Below, piece by piece: positions 18,768 to 28,257 of a stretch of DNA of 30,404 nucleotides. This stretch comes from Gnomoniopsis sp. IMI 355080 (taxonomy: Eukaryota; Ascomycota; Sordariomycetes; Diaporthales; Gnomoniaceae), in the NCBI GenBank assembly GCA_027946555.1, contig JAPEVC010000321.1, positions 1 to 30,404 on the forward strand, read 5' to 3'. The notes beneath the pieces were generated by a model. The model saw nothing but the letters and a program-made list of their open reading frames with translations. It made no database searches and was not told where the DNA came from. Position 1 is the stretch's first letter. Each line of letters begins with the position of its first letter. The position numbers and the translations under genes are program-made.

Positions 18768-20826
18768 ATGGCCAATACCTCAGATTCAAAGGCATACGAC
18801 TATGTCGTTGTGGGAGGTGGCACCGCAGGATTAGTAGTTGCCTCACGGCTGACTGAGGATCCCGATGTCTCGGTGCTCGTCATTGAGGCAGGCGGAGATA
18901 AATCCCAGGATCCCTTTGTGAATACTCCTGGCTTCATGGGAGCATTGTACGGCAAGGAGGAGTATGATTGGAACTTCTCGTCTGTCCCGCAGGTAATTTG
19001 AGGTCCTGTCTCCCTCTAGGTAGTAATCAATGAGCTTACGAGATACCAGCCTACCTTGAACAACCGCATCATCAATCAGTGTCGAGGCAAGATGCTCGGT
19101 GGAAGCTCTTCGCTCAACTTCCTGATGATGGTGTACCCAAGCAAGGCCATTCTCGATACTTGGGGTGCCCTCGGAAACCAAGACTGGAACTTTGAGACCC
19201 TGGCACCATACTTCCGCAAGTTCGCGAGGACACATGTGCCTACCGAAGCCGCCAAGAAGAACTGCCACATGGACGGAGTGTACGACCCCCTGATCTCCAA
19301 AAGTGAGTCGGGTCCGCTTGATCTCTCGTTCGGCGAGGGTTTTGGTCCAAACAACGATGCATGGATGGAGGCTTTCAAGAACCTTGGCCTGGGCGCAAAG
19401 ATGGACCCTAGGAGCGGCGCGGCAATTGGAGCTTTCCAACAGGCGGCGACTATTCACCCCGAGACAAAGACTCGTACTTCGGCTGTTACTGCTTACTTGA
19501 CCGAGGATATCCGGAAGCGCCCCAACCTGACCGTAATCACGGATACGATGGTCAAGAGGGTCATCCTTGAGCCTGTGGATGGTAGTGATGAGTTCTCCGC
19601 AACGGGTGTCGAAGTTCAATCTAAAGATGGAAGTGAGAAAACCATAATGGCAGCAGGGGAAGTGGTCCTCGCTGCTGGAGCTTTCCAGACGCCGCAGATT
19701 CTTGAGCTGTCTGGTGTTGGCGACAGGAAGCTTCTCGAGAAGTACGGCGTCCCTGTGAAGGTGGACAACCCTAACGTTGGTAAGCTTTCACTGCCCACCT
19801 CAATGACGATCACTTGTTGCGGATATTGATATTTTACATAGGCGAGCATATGCAGGACCACCCCATCGTGTGCCAGAGCTTCGAAGTGGCCGATGGTGTA
19901 ATGAGCGGCGACGTTATGCGCGATCCGAATCTGGTTCAAGCTGTTGTTGCACAATACCAGGCCAGCCGTGAGGGACCGCTTGGCCAGAGTCTGATCAGCA
20001 GTGCCTACATTCCCAGTATGCCTCCAAACTCTTATGGATGCTCGAGTGGATGCTAACAATGACTCTTCTTCCCTCAGTGGCTGATGACTCTGGTGTATTG
20101 GATTCTGAGGCCCGGATCAAGCTTCTTAACAAGTACCTGTCAACCGATGCAGACAAGACGGCATCCAGATATTCCGCCAAGGAACAAGAAGTCGTAAAGA
20201 ATCTGCTGGCGACCACAAATGAGCCGACCTACCAGTTCCTGCTCTTCCCCACCCAGATCAACATTCCTCAGAATCCCGAGTCGATGTCTACTTACATTAC
20301 TCCTGTTGAGCCAGAGAACTACGTCACAGTCATGGCGATGCTCAACCACCCCTTCTCCAGAGGATCTTGCCATATCAAGTCTTCCGACTTTACGGACGCA
20401 CCCGTCTGGGATCCCAGATACAACGACCAAGACGTTGATCTGGAGCTCCTCGCTGGCGCAGTCCAATTCACCGAGAAGCTGATCGCCACAGAGCCCTTCA
20501 AGGGCCTGTTCAAGCCGGATGGAAAGCGCATGCAGGTCAAGGCCGACACGTTGGAGGGTGCCAGGGAGGTTGTGCGATCTCGGCAAATCTCCGTCTTCCA
20601 CATTAGCAGCAGTGCCGTCATGTTGCCCAGGGAGGCCGGCGGTGTCGTGGACCACCGCCTCAAGGTCTATGGCGTCAAGAATCTGCGGGTTGTCGACGCG
20701 AGTGTGTTCCCGATCGAGCCGCTTGGAAACATCCAGGCGACGGTCTACGCTGTAGCTGAGCGTGCGGCTGATATTCTGAAGGAGGATAGGCTGAAGAGCA
20801 AGCTGGAGCAACTGGAGATCAAGTAG
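18768..20826 (+). CDS. GMC-family FAD-dependent oxidoreductase (choline dehydrogenase/aryl-alcohol oxidase-like)
   Basis: Four exons, 18768-18992, 19050-19779, 19842-20015 and 20078-20826, encode 625 residues; all phases close. GMC enzymes oxidise alcohols with FAD. The N-terminal Rossmann motif GGGTAG is at 16-21 and VIEAGG follows about 25 residues later. The first GMC signature, RGKMLGGSSSLNF, is at 87-99, and the second, GAFQTPQILELSGVG, is near 286-300. The catalytic His is probably H551 (VFHISSSAVMLPRE) and its partner N594 (PLGNIQATVY), a His/Asn pair as in choline oxidase. Where many relatives have HPVGT, this protein has HISSS. There is no signal peptide, so it is probably intracellular, unlike secreted aryl-alcohol oxidases. 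ATG at 18768 was chosen because it begins just before the FAD motif and follows a CT-rich leader. The substrate is unknown. Confidence 0.93.
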
Positions 20827-21104
20827 AACAGGCTGCAGACCTAAAATTGGGTTGGGCTTACTGACATCAAGCCATATCAGCGCTGCTTCATGTCGTATAT
20901 CATACGATCGTCCCTTAATCTCTGCGCCTGGTCAAGCATTGTCCAAAGCCTTGGGACCACACTTTAATATTAGACAAATAATCAAACAAAACAAAAATCA
21001 ATCTAGATGCTGAGGCTATACCTTGCGACGTTTTTTTTTAACTCTATTTGTCTTACTCTATATTGATTAGATACGTTGCTAATGACACGTTCCAGTGCAG
21101 GTGT

Positions 21105-22438
21105 CTACTCGTGCCACGATATCCAGAGCATGATACCAGCACCGAGTGCAATAGCAGCAAATTGGCTCAACGTCTTGACCAGCTCCTCCCTCTTGTTCTT
21201 CCCGGTCTCCAGCAGCTCGGGAATCACAGCCACGGTGCCTACATACAGGAAAGTTCCCGCTGTAAACGGCAGCAGCAAATCACCGGCTGTCAAGCTTGTG
21301 CCCCAGATGCCACCATTCATGGGCAGAGCTTCAGCGCCGCTAGAGCCGCCGCCGAGTTCTTGTACTGCGATACCGATTAATGTGCCCAAGAGCGCCCCGA
21401 CGGCCGTTACGAATTGCGCGCCCATTGCAGAACGCTTCGAGAAGCCGGATTGGATGAGCAGAGCAAAGTCTCCGACCTCGTGCGGGATCTCGTGGAAGAA
21501 CACGGCCATGGTGGTCGTTGCACCGACAGTTGGGGAGGCGTAGAACGAGGCAGACATGGCGAGGCCGTCCGTGATGTTGTGCGTGAAGTCTGCGATCATG
21601 TTCAAGATTCCGGCCAGCTTGACACTGTTATTCATCTCCTTTGCCATGACGACCTCGTTCTCCATCTCCGCAGGGATGCCATTGGCCTTCTTCCTTGACT
21701 TGACTCCGTTGACACCGTTAGTACCGTTGGCTTCAATGGCGGTAGATGTGGCTTCGGGCTCAGTGTGGGTATGACTGTGGCCATGTCCATGGTCATGGCC
21801 TCCGTCACCGCCTGTGGCGATGCGCAAGCCTTTATCCATGGCAACAAAGGTCATGAAGCCGACCAGAATCGCGACACCCAGCAGCAGATTACGGTTGGGT
21901 TCGACCAGCACCAGCCTCGCCTTTTCCATGTCATCCTCGCCTAGAAAAATCTCAGGGAGGAGATGGAACAATGTGTCGCCCATCAAGCCGCCCACGGCAA
22001 AGGCCACCATTATAGACAGAGACGAAGGGTCAATATTGGGCGGGCAGAGGGCGAGGAGGAAGTTGGGTGGGCCGGAAATATACAGAGTAGCTAGGAGCGC
22101 ATTGATAGCGGGCGATGAGCTGGGGAAGAGCACGGAGAACAATCGGGTGATGTGGGCGGGCTTTCCGGAAAGGCGGGCCTGCTTCTGGCGGGTCAGGGTC
22201 TGCACAACGGAACATTGCTGGATAAGGTAAGTAAGTTAGCCTTTTGGGAATTGCTTGCATGGAGGGTATGCCTGTGCCATACCTGAAGCTGGTCATCGAG
22301 TTGTTCGAGGCTCAGGACCCCTGGGGAGAGCTTCTCAGGCTCATGACTAGCTGATACCTCAGCTTGAACGAGAGCTATGGCCAGGCAAAGCACCAGCCCA
22401 AAGGCAAGCCGCGGCCAATGGATACGCAGAGACGGCAT
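21105..22438 (-). CDS. ZIP family zinc transporter, LIV-1 type (YKE4/SLC39A7-like)
   Basis: Two exons, 22438-22283 and 22217-21105, joined over a 65-nt intron with intact phase, encode 422 residues. ZIP proteins move Zn2+ into the cytosol; this subgroup usually acts in the ER or Golgi. A hydrophobic N-terminal segment (LAFGLVLCLAIALVQA) looks like a signal peptide. Helices follow from about residue 80. A cytosolic loop carries the His-rich stretch HDHGHGHSHTHTE, a likely metal-binding site. Helix 4 has HNITDG and helix 5 has HEIPHEVGD, the metal-site motifs of the LIV-1 group. SGPPNFLLALCPPNID is characteristic of the fungal branch. It is convergent with the GMC gene, with only 278 bases between the stop codons. 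Confidence 0.95.
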
Positions 22439-22900
22439 CTTTTATAACAATGATATTGATTGTTGTAGAAGTGGCTAAAGAGGGGAAGGTGGATAGAAAG
22501 TAAGCCGTTGGCCGTTGGCAGGATAAAGCAGACGGTATCCTTAAAACCACGCAATCTCGCTGAAGTAAGACAAAAAGAGATTGATGTCAATCATAATTCA
22601 GTCCAACGCCAATATCTACAAAGCTGACTTTGCCGGCGCCGAGCTCGGCCCTACGAGCTGTCCCGCAGCTAGCATCCCTGTAGTGTCTGTGCTTAAGCTA
22701 CCGTCCGACCCTCAACTGAGGAAAGTGCAACGGTCCCGGGGATTTGGGTGGAGGTGTGGATCAGTCAAGGATCCAGTTTGAGAGTTCGGACGTCACCTCC
22801 TCAACATCATCCTCTCCTTCATCGGCGAGGAGAAGGCACGATAGTAATTATATTGACAGCCACTGATCTTTATTAGCGTTCTCTCTCTCTACATGAATTT
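22439..22900. promoter_or_regulatory. upstream region of the ZIP transporter gene
   Basis: These 462 bases precede the ZIP start codon on the minus strand. AT-rich sequence with TATT/ATTG runs lies 10-30 bases upstream of the start. I could not identify a specific zinc-responsive element. No open frame of note occurs. Confidence 0.3.
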
Positions 22901-23268
22901 CTACATGAAGTCTTCGACAGACTTGATGAAAATGGCCAGCGGGAAGCCTTCCTCATGCTGGAGCTGCGCCTTGTTGACAGCTATGTATGTATGCACCAAG
23001 ACCCATGCCCTGGGTCTACTTGGACAGAAGACTAATGTATAACAAGACCCCAGGGCTCGTGAGCATGCCGTGCAACAATGAGGATGCCCTAATTCCGCCT
23101 ACATAATTCCATCCAGTCCAACAATCCGATATGGCGTTCCGCAGCCGTGCCTCTGCGAAACCACTCGGAAATGCGATCTACGCCTTTGTTGTTCTGGCAA
23201 TCTCCAAGGTCAACACGAATTTCGTTTGATCCTGCTGCCATCATAACATACGAATAATACCCAAGCAT
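22901..23268 (-). CDS. candidate small two-exon gene of 81 residues, unrecognised
   Basis: Exon 1 (23268-23103) starts at ATG and encodes a charged, protein-like stretch including GVDRISEWFRRGTAAERHIG. A GTAGGC donor and an ACATAG acceptor define a 122-nt intron (22981-23102) with matching phase. Exon 2 (22980-22901) encodes NKAQLQHEEGFPLAIFIKSV and ends at TAG. Both exons read like real protein, and the second resembles a conserved C-terminus, though I cannot name a family. No convincing branch site is visible in the intron. It could be a small gene, the 3' fragment of a lost gene, or chance. Confidence 0.27.
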
Positions 23269-23424
23269 TGACAAAGAAGTCGATAATTTTGATCAGGCTC
23301 CGTTGCACCAGTCCATCGGTCCCAACTCACCTACGAATCCGCCTGACCCTGTCAGTCAAGAACTGACGCGTGACCGAACGTCACAATCTTTGTATTTGGG
23401 GAAGATCTTCTGTTTCTGGTTGCC

Positions 23425-25784
23425 ATGGACCCTCTGACCGCTTTCGGTCTCGCTTCCAACGTCGTGTCTTTTGTCCAATTTGCTTCCGGCTTGATTAAGT
23501 CCAGTGTTGAGGTGTACCAGTCTGCAAGCGGCTCTTCTGGGGATGTTGTGAGACTCGACAAGGTCTATGAAGAGCTGAAAGGGCTAAGCGAGGGCCTCAA
23601 AGCTTGCTCCCTTCATTCTGTGCTTCAACCCCAAAGCGAACTCGGGAAGAGTTGCCTCAAGGTCAAAAGCGTAGCTCAAGCATGCCATGAGGACTGCGAC
23701 AAGCTACTTGAACTCACCAAGAAGCTCAAAATCAAGGACTCAATGGTCTGAGTAAGAGTTGGGGCTCTTTCAGGGTAGCTCTGGAGAAGGCATGGAATCA
23801 GAGCAAAATAGACGAGCCAGAGGAGCGACTGAACAGGTCGCAAGTCACCTTGACCCTGCAAATATGCTACTTTTCGAGGTAGGCTTTAACTTTCATACCA
23901 ACGTACAGTTGCATTTGCTTATTCGTTGATGGGCTCGACGAGTATGAGGGAGACCATGATCACCGCGTGGAGCTCTGCCAAGTTTTTTTGAAGTTAGTAC
24001 AGTCTCTACATGTCAAAGTTTGTCTCTTCAGTCGGCCATGGAACGTTTTTGAGGAGTCGTTTGGTCTCACTGCATCAAAAATTCACCTTCAAGACCTGAC
24101 TCGAAAGGACATTGAAGATTATGTGAGGAATCGTTTGGAAGGGCATCCAAGATGGCGCCAAATCGCAGCCTCTCAATCAAAGAACGAATCACTTGTTGCA
24201 GAGGTCAGCGAGCGAGCTTCACGGGTTTTCTTTGGGTGTATCTTGTGACCAAGCTGCTCTGCGAAGGCCTCACCAACCAAGACCGGAACACCGATTTACG
24301 TTGGAGACTTGATAGTATCCCGGTGGAACTCGAAGACTTCTTCAAGCAAATGCTGGACTCAGTGGATTCATTCTACCATAGCAAGATGTCTGTCGTTTTC
24401 CAAATCGCCCTGACTGCACGAGAACCCTTGGAGTTTCCTATATACGAATTCCACGATATGGAATATGATGATACCGAATACGCATTGAAGACCTGCGTGC
24501 AGACCATCGAATCATCAGATTTGGACCTCATGCGCTGCCGCGTTGCTTCTCAACTCAACAGCAGGACTTGTGGTCTCCTTGAGATTTCACCTTCTGATCT
24601 TGTAAATTTCCTCCACCGGACTGTTCGAGATTTTCTCAACAAACAGAGTATGACCACATTTCTGCAACAAAAGGTATCACAGAACAGGGACTTTGACCCC
24701 AATTGGAGCATTGTGCAGGCTTTCTTCGCATGGATCAAGCTGCAATTTGCGTCCACAGCCATTTATCGACGTGGATGGGGCGACTACACTTCAAGGAACG
24801 ACTCGCTTGGTCATATCTCTACATGCTCGCTTTCTGACTATACCAACAGGGTATGTGAGTATGCATATGTTATAGATCATCAAGGAAGCCGGTCTTTGGA
24901 TCTTGGACACTTGCTCGATGATCTGGAATCAGCAATATTACAGCTGCTGAAGCTGGGGATCCGTGTTGGTCCGAATCAAGAAGGGCCGTTCCCTGCAACT
25001 ACTATCTTTCGTGAGCAGCTTATCGATTGTACTGTTTCTGGCTATCTCGAGGCCAAGACGAAGCAAGATCCCGAGTATCTTTTGAGCCTTCCTTCCTATT
25101 GGCCATTGGGCATCCTCGGGGCCGCTCCGAGTATACAAGACGAAAACAGTCTATCAGTACACAAGCGAGGGACAGATATCTTACAGTATCTACTCAGGAC
25201 CCATAAGTTGAAGCCCAAACGTCGAGACTGGGAGGGACACACCATGGGATGAAATTCTTCGATGGATCGGAGGGTCTAGATCCAAAGAACTTATAGAACC
25301 GATGCTTTCGGGCCTGCTAGAAGAGGGGAATGTCCTTTCCCTCTTTGTGCAAAACGGGGCAGACCCAAACATCTCCGTCCCTCCGCCTCTAGAAGGTTAT
25401 CCTGATAACAGCAGCAGCAGCAGCTGGAGCTGTTCAACATGCGTTCTGTCATTGGTGCCCTTTGTCTGTTTACCCCATATTTCTGAGGAACGTCATCGGG
25501 CCTTTCTCAATGTCTTCGATGAATTGGTGGACCGGGGCATGAACTTTACAATTCCAGATGTACACGTTGTGTTGGACGACATTTTTGGATGCCTCGATCC
25601 GCCCAGCGATCCGCCCAGCGAGGACCTACCGGCGTTGGTCGCCATCGTGATGCGTGTAATGAGTCGGGCACGTGCTACAGGCGCCTCAGAAATTGTGAAC
25701 AGCGTGGAGAGCATGACCAAGTATTTGTGTCCTTGGATGCGCCGCCGCATGATGACAGCACTGGGTTTGGATCAATCAACCTAA
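23425..25784 (+). pseudogene. decayed fungal NLR/STAND protein with NACHT domain
   Basis: Starts at ATG 23425 with MDPLTAFGLASNVVSFVQFA, the usual opening of the N-terminal domain of fungal STAND proteins. The frame stops at 23749. Homologous-looking sequence resumes in another frame from 23757 (SWGSFRVALEKAWNQ) and stops again near 23880. From about 23925 a further segment carries the Walker B-like LFVDGLDEYEG and then LFSRPWNVFEE, typical of the second half of a NACHT domain. The P-loop (Walker A) region that should lie between is missing. A one-base loss near 24229 shifts the frame within the segment that should read like FLWVYLV, and an extra base near 25235 shifts it again before TPWDEILRWIGG. 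The tail has an ankyrin-like LFVQNGADPN. Intact relatives act in self/non-self recognition and programmed cell death. With at least four lesions and no ATP-binding loop it is very unlikely to work. Confidence 0.85.
25596..25619 (+). repeat. 12-bp tandem duplication GATCCGCCCAGC x2
   Basis: Two perfect adjacent copies lie in the tail of the NLR relic and keep its frame, adding four residues (DPPS repeated). A perfect duplication in a relic suggests it is recent, or that this part decayed late. Confidence 0.85.
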
Positions 25785-26978
25785 CTGACAGCTGTGGCAA
25801 GAACGGAGACAGAATATCCCCGAAGAGAGCTCGAACGTGGTGGGTGAATAGATGAAGATACGCGCACAGTTCCCTAGCCCCCCTTCTGTAAGATTCATGC
25901 TATCCTGCGTTCTGAAAGATCAAGGTGCATATCGAAGATTATGGAACAAGACACAATTTTTTGGCAGATTACTTCACTCGACTACTAAGCAGTACGCCTA
26001 CGGTCAAAATCAGTGTAGCAAATCCAGCTATCCCAGTAGTTACTTCAGTGAGGTCGCACAATACAGTCCACTAGATTTACACGTGGCAAGTATTCAGATC
26101 CTATCGGTGAGAAGCGTGTCGTTGAAAGAATACGTCTTCTGCTATAATTTCTTGTAATATGTGACAGATCTTGGATCTGTGGAAAAGGGAATCGCATGTC
26201 TCAAATTCACCACTCGTCTGACGGCATGTGGTAGCACAAAGACAGGTCCCGGGACTTGGAAAGCTTGGCCATCCACGTTGGCAGACATGTTTGGACGAGA
26301 TGAGATCGGAACAAAACAAAGCACAGCAGTAGCGTAATGCAATGCAGTCCTTGTCTTACTCGAAGATTGGATCGCTGTGCGGGCCGTAGTGGCCGACTGG
26401 CCGTACCGTAATAATCGTGAACTCTGTTGTCTTGTGTGTGTCTTGAAGAAAGCGTTCCAGACTCTTTCCTCGGGCGGATTTGAGTCATACGTCATTGCAT
26501 GCCAAGTGTGGCTGGTGCGATGCCGATGGAGGAAGGGGCGGGCGGAGGGGGAAGAGAGCACGCGATCACGTAAGACACACACCGCCGCTCCCTGACATTA
26601 GCGAAGGAAATGTCTCGGGACTTTCTGGAGTGACATCATCCCGTCTCAACACACCAACACACCTCTCAAACAGAGTGAGCGAATAGGCATCAGGCAAGGC
26701 GCGGACTGGGGGCCCTGTTGGGACCAGCTGCAAGATGATGGCGTTAATGTTTTGTTTAGGTCTAGCACCGCCGCGCGCCCTGTCAGCGGGTAAGGGTAGT
26801 AGTCCTCCGATGGCCGTCTCCTGATATAAAGGGTTCAAGTTCGCCTCTTCTCCCCTTGTATTTCCTATCCTGGAGCTGGTCGATACGAAGGTGTCGTGCT
26901 TTTAGAATATCACTCTCAACTCATCGCCTTTGAAGCGCGTTCTATCTTGATTCATTTCTGCATTCTGAATTAACCATC
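25785..26978. other. intergenic region ending in the promoter of the next gene
   Basis: No gene is recognised in this 1.2-kb stretch. A 101-codon ATG frame at 25852-26157 and a 146-codon minus frame at 26142-26582 have no domain or protein-like composition. The last 150 bases hold a TATA box and CT-rich leader for the following gene. Confidence 0.45.
26825..26830 (+). promoter_or_regulatory. TATA box of the downstream small membrane protein gene
   Basis: TATAAA followed by GGG lies 154 bases upstream of the ATG at 26979. It is followed by a CT-rich stretch (about 26845-26875), the usual place of fungal transcription starts. Confidence 0.5.
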
Positions 26979-27755
26979 ATGCCTCGACTCAGAAGCCGTA
27001 TACCAGATCCGCGGCCGTCCAGAGCCCATCCAGAGCACCGCAAGCTGCGCAAGGAACTGGAGAAGGAGCATGGCTACGGATGGGTCCCACCTGTGATCCT
27101 CGCCTTGCTTGGTGTCACGTTAGCCTACGATGTCACAAAAGACGTAGAAAAAAAGGAAGAGAGGCACAAGAAAGATGAAGAAGACGATGAGAAGCGGAAG
27201 CGGCGGCGAAGGGAGAGGGAGATACGAAGTGGGTCTCGGCGGCATCGACGCAGGGATAGTGAGGACGAGGAAGGGGATGACAATGATGATGAAGAAGACG
27301 ACTACGACAGCCGTGATGGGGATAGGGATCGGAGGAGGAGGAGGAGCAGGCGCGGTGAGCGACAGCAGCGGTGGAGCGTGCCCGACGACATCGACATACG
27401 CAATGACTACGAAGGCCTCGGCGGTGGTCGCGAGGCCGGCATGGAACGTGCCGAGAGTTTAGAGCGGGGCGAAGTTGGGGATTATGACAAGATGGATGGC
27501 GGCCTCGACAGAGCGGATATGCTGGAAAGAGGCGACGGAGGCGTGGTGGACGACGATCGTGACCGCTACGAGCGTCGTCGGCCTCCGCGCCGGAGCATCG
27601 CGTATGATGAATTCGAAGAGGATGGAAGAGGGCAGTTCCGCCGTCGACGATATGAGGAGCCTGATTATGAGTATCTCGACTACAGCCGCGGCAGACGGGT
27701 TCTCGATGAGCGGAGGAGTCGCCCGCGGCCGAGGCGGCGATCGAGTGATTGGTGA
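26979..27755 (+). CDS. small one-helix membrane protein with charged, disordered tail; unknown function
   Basis: An uninterrupted 258-codon frame with an ATG in good context (ACCATCATGCC). I do not recognise a family. After a basic Pro/Arg-rich start and a GYGWVPP segment, residues about 37-51 (VPPVILALLGVTLAYDV) form one likely membrane helix or hydrophobic anchor. The remaining 200 residues are almost entirely Arg, Asp, Glu, Lys, Gly and Tyr. Basic clusters (KRKRRRRERE, RRRRRSRRGERQ) alternate with acidic runs (DEEGDDNDDEEDD), then MERAESLERGE and LDRADMLERGD form a loose internal repeat. It is likely disordered and possibly membrane-tethered. The purine-rich third-position pattern favours real coding over chance, and a TATA box lies upstream. 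Confidence 0.8.
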   Translation: MPRLRSRIPDPRPSRAHPEHRKLRKELEKEHGYGWVPPVILALLGVTLAYDVTKDVEKKEERHKKDEEDDEKRKRRRREREIRSGSRRHRRRDSEDEEGDDNDDEEDDYDSRDGDRDRRRRRSRRGERQQRWSVPDDIDIRNDYEGLGGGREAGMERAESLERGEVGDYDKMDGGLDRADMLERGDGGVVDDDRDRYERRRPPRRSIAYDEFEEDGRGQFRRRRYEEPDYEYLDYSRGRRVLDERRSRPRPRRRSSDW

Positions 27756-28257
27756 ACTTTTGAATATAAGCCAGCCCTCTACGCCCAACTGCGCCTCATG
27801 TACACCAATTCTGGCGAGGCTGTCACACATCACTACATACATTGCCACCACCAACAAACACCCGTCATCATCATCGACAATGAGGAGGCCCTCAATCGTT
27901 ATCAGAAAGAATTACAGTGCATTCGCAAGATTGGGTCCGTTTGATTTGGACTGGACGCGTTGAGCTGAGTTGGGAAAAAGGGCAGCCGGTCATGTTCGCA
28001 GCCAGTCCACCCCATCCCGCTAAAGCTTCTCATCTTGCTGGCAGGAGATTTGAGACATGCCCTTGGAATGACAGCATGATGATTTGAAAGCATGAGGCGT
28101 TTTGAGAAAGTTTTGAATAGCAGTGGGCCAGGTATACACGAGGGAAATAGCATTTATACAGACACAGGCATAGGCGTATCATGGATATCAAGGCACAGGT
28201 AGTCACGATCTATATCAATCCCAAGGCCGACGTTCAATAACTCTAACAACACCCTTT
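27756..28257. other. convergent intergenic region, nothing recognised
   Basis: This holds the 3' ends of the small membrane protein gene and the decarboxylase gene, which converge. No repeat, RNA gene or open frame with protein features was seen. Confidence 0.45.

Noticed and set aside
18843..19619. 258-codon minus-strand frame
   Set aside because: Antisense shadow of GMC oxidoreductase exons; no motif of its own.
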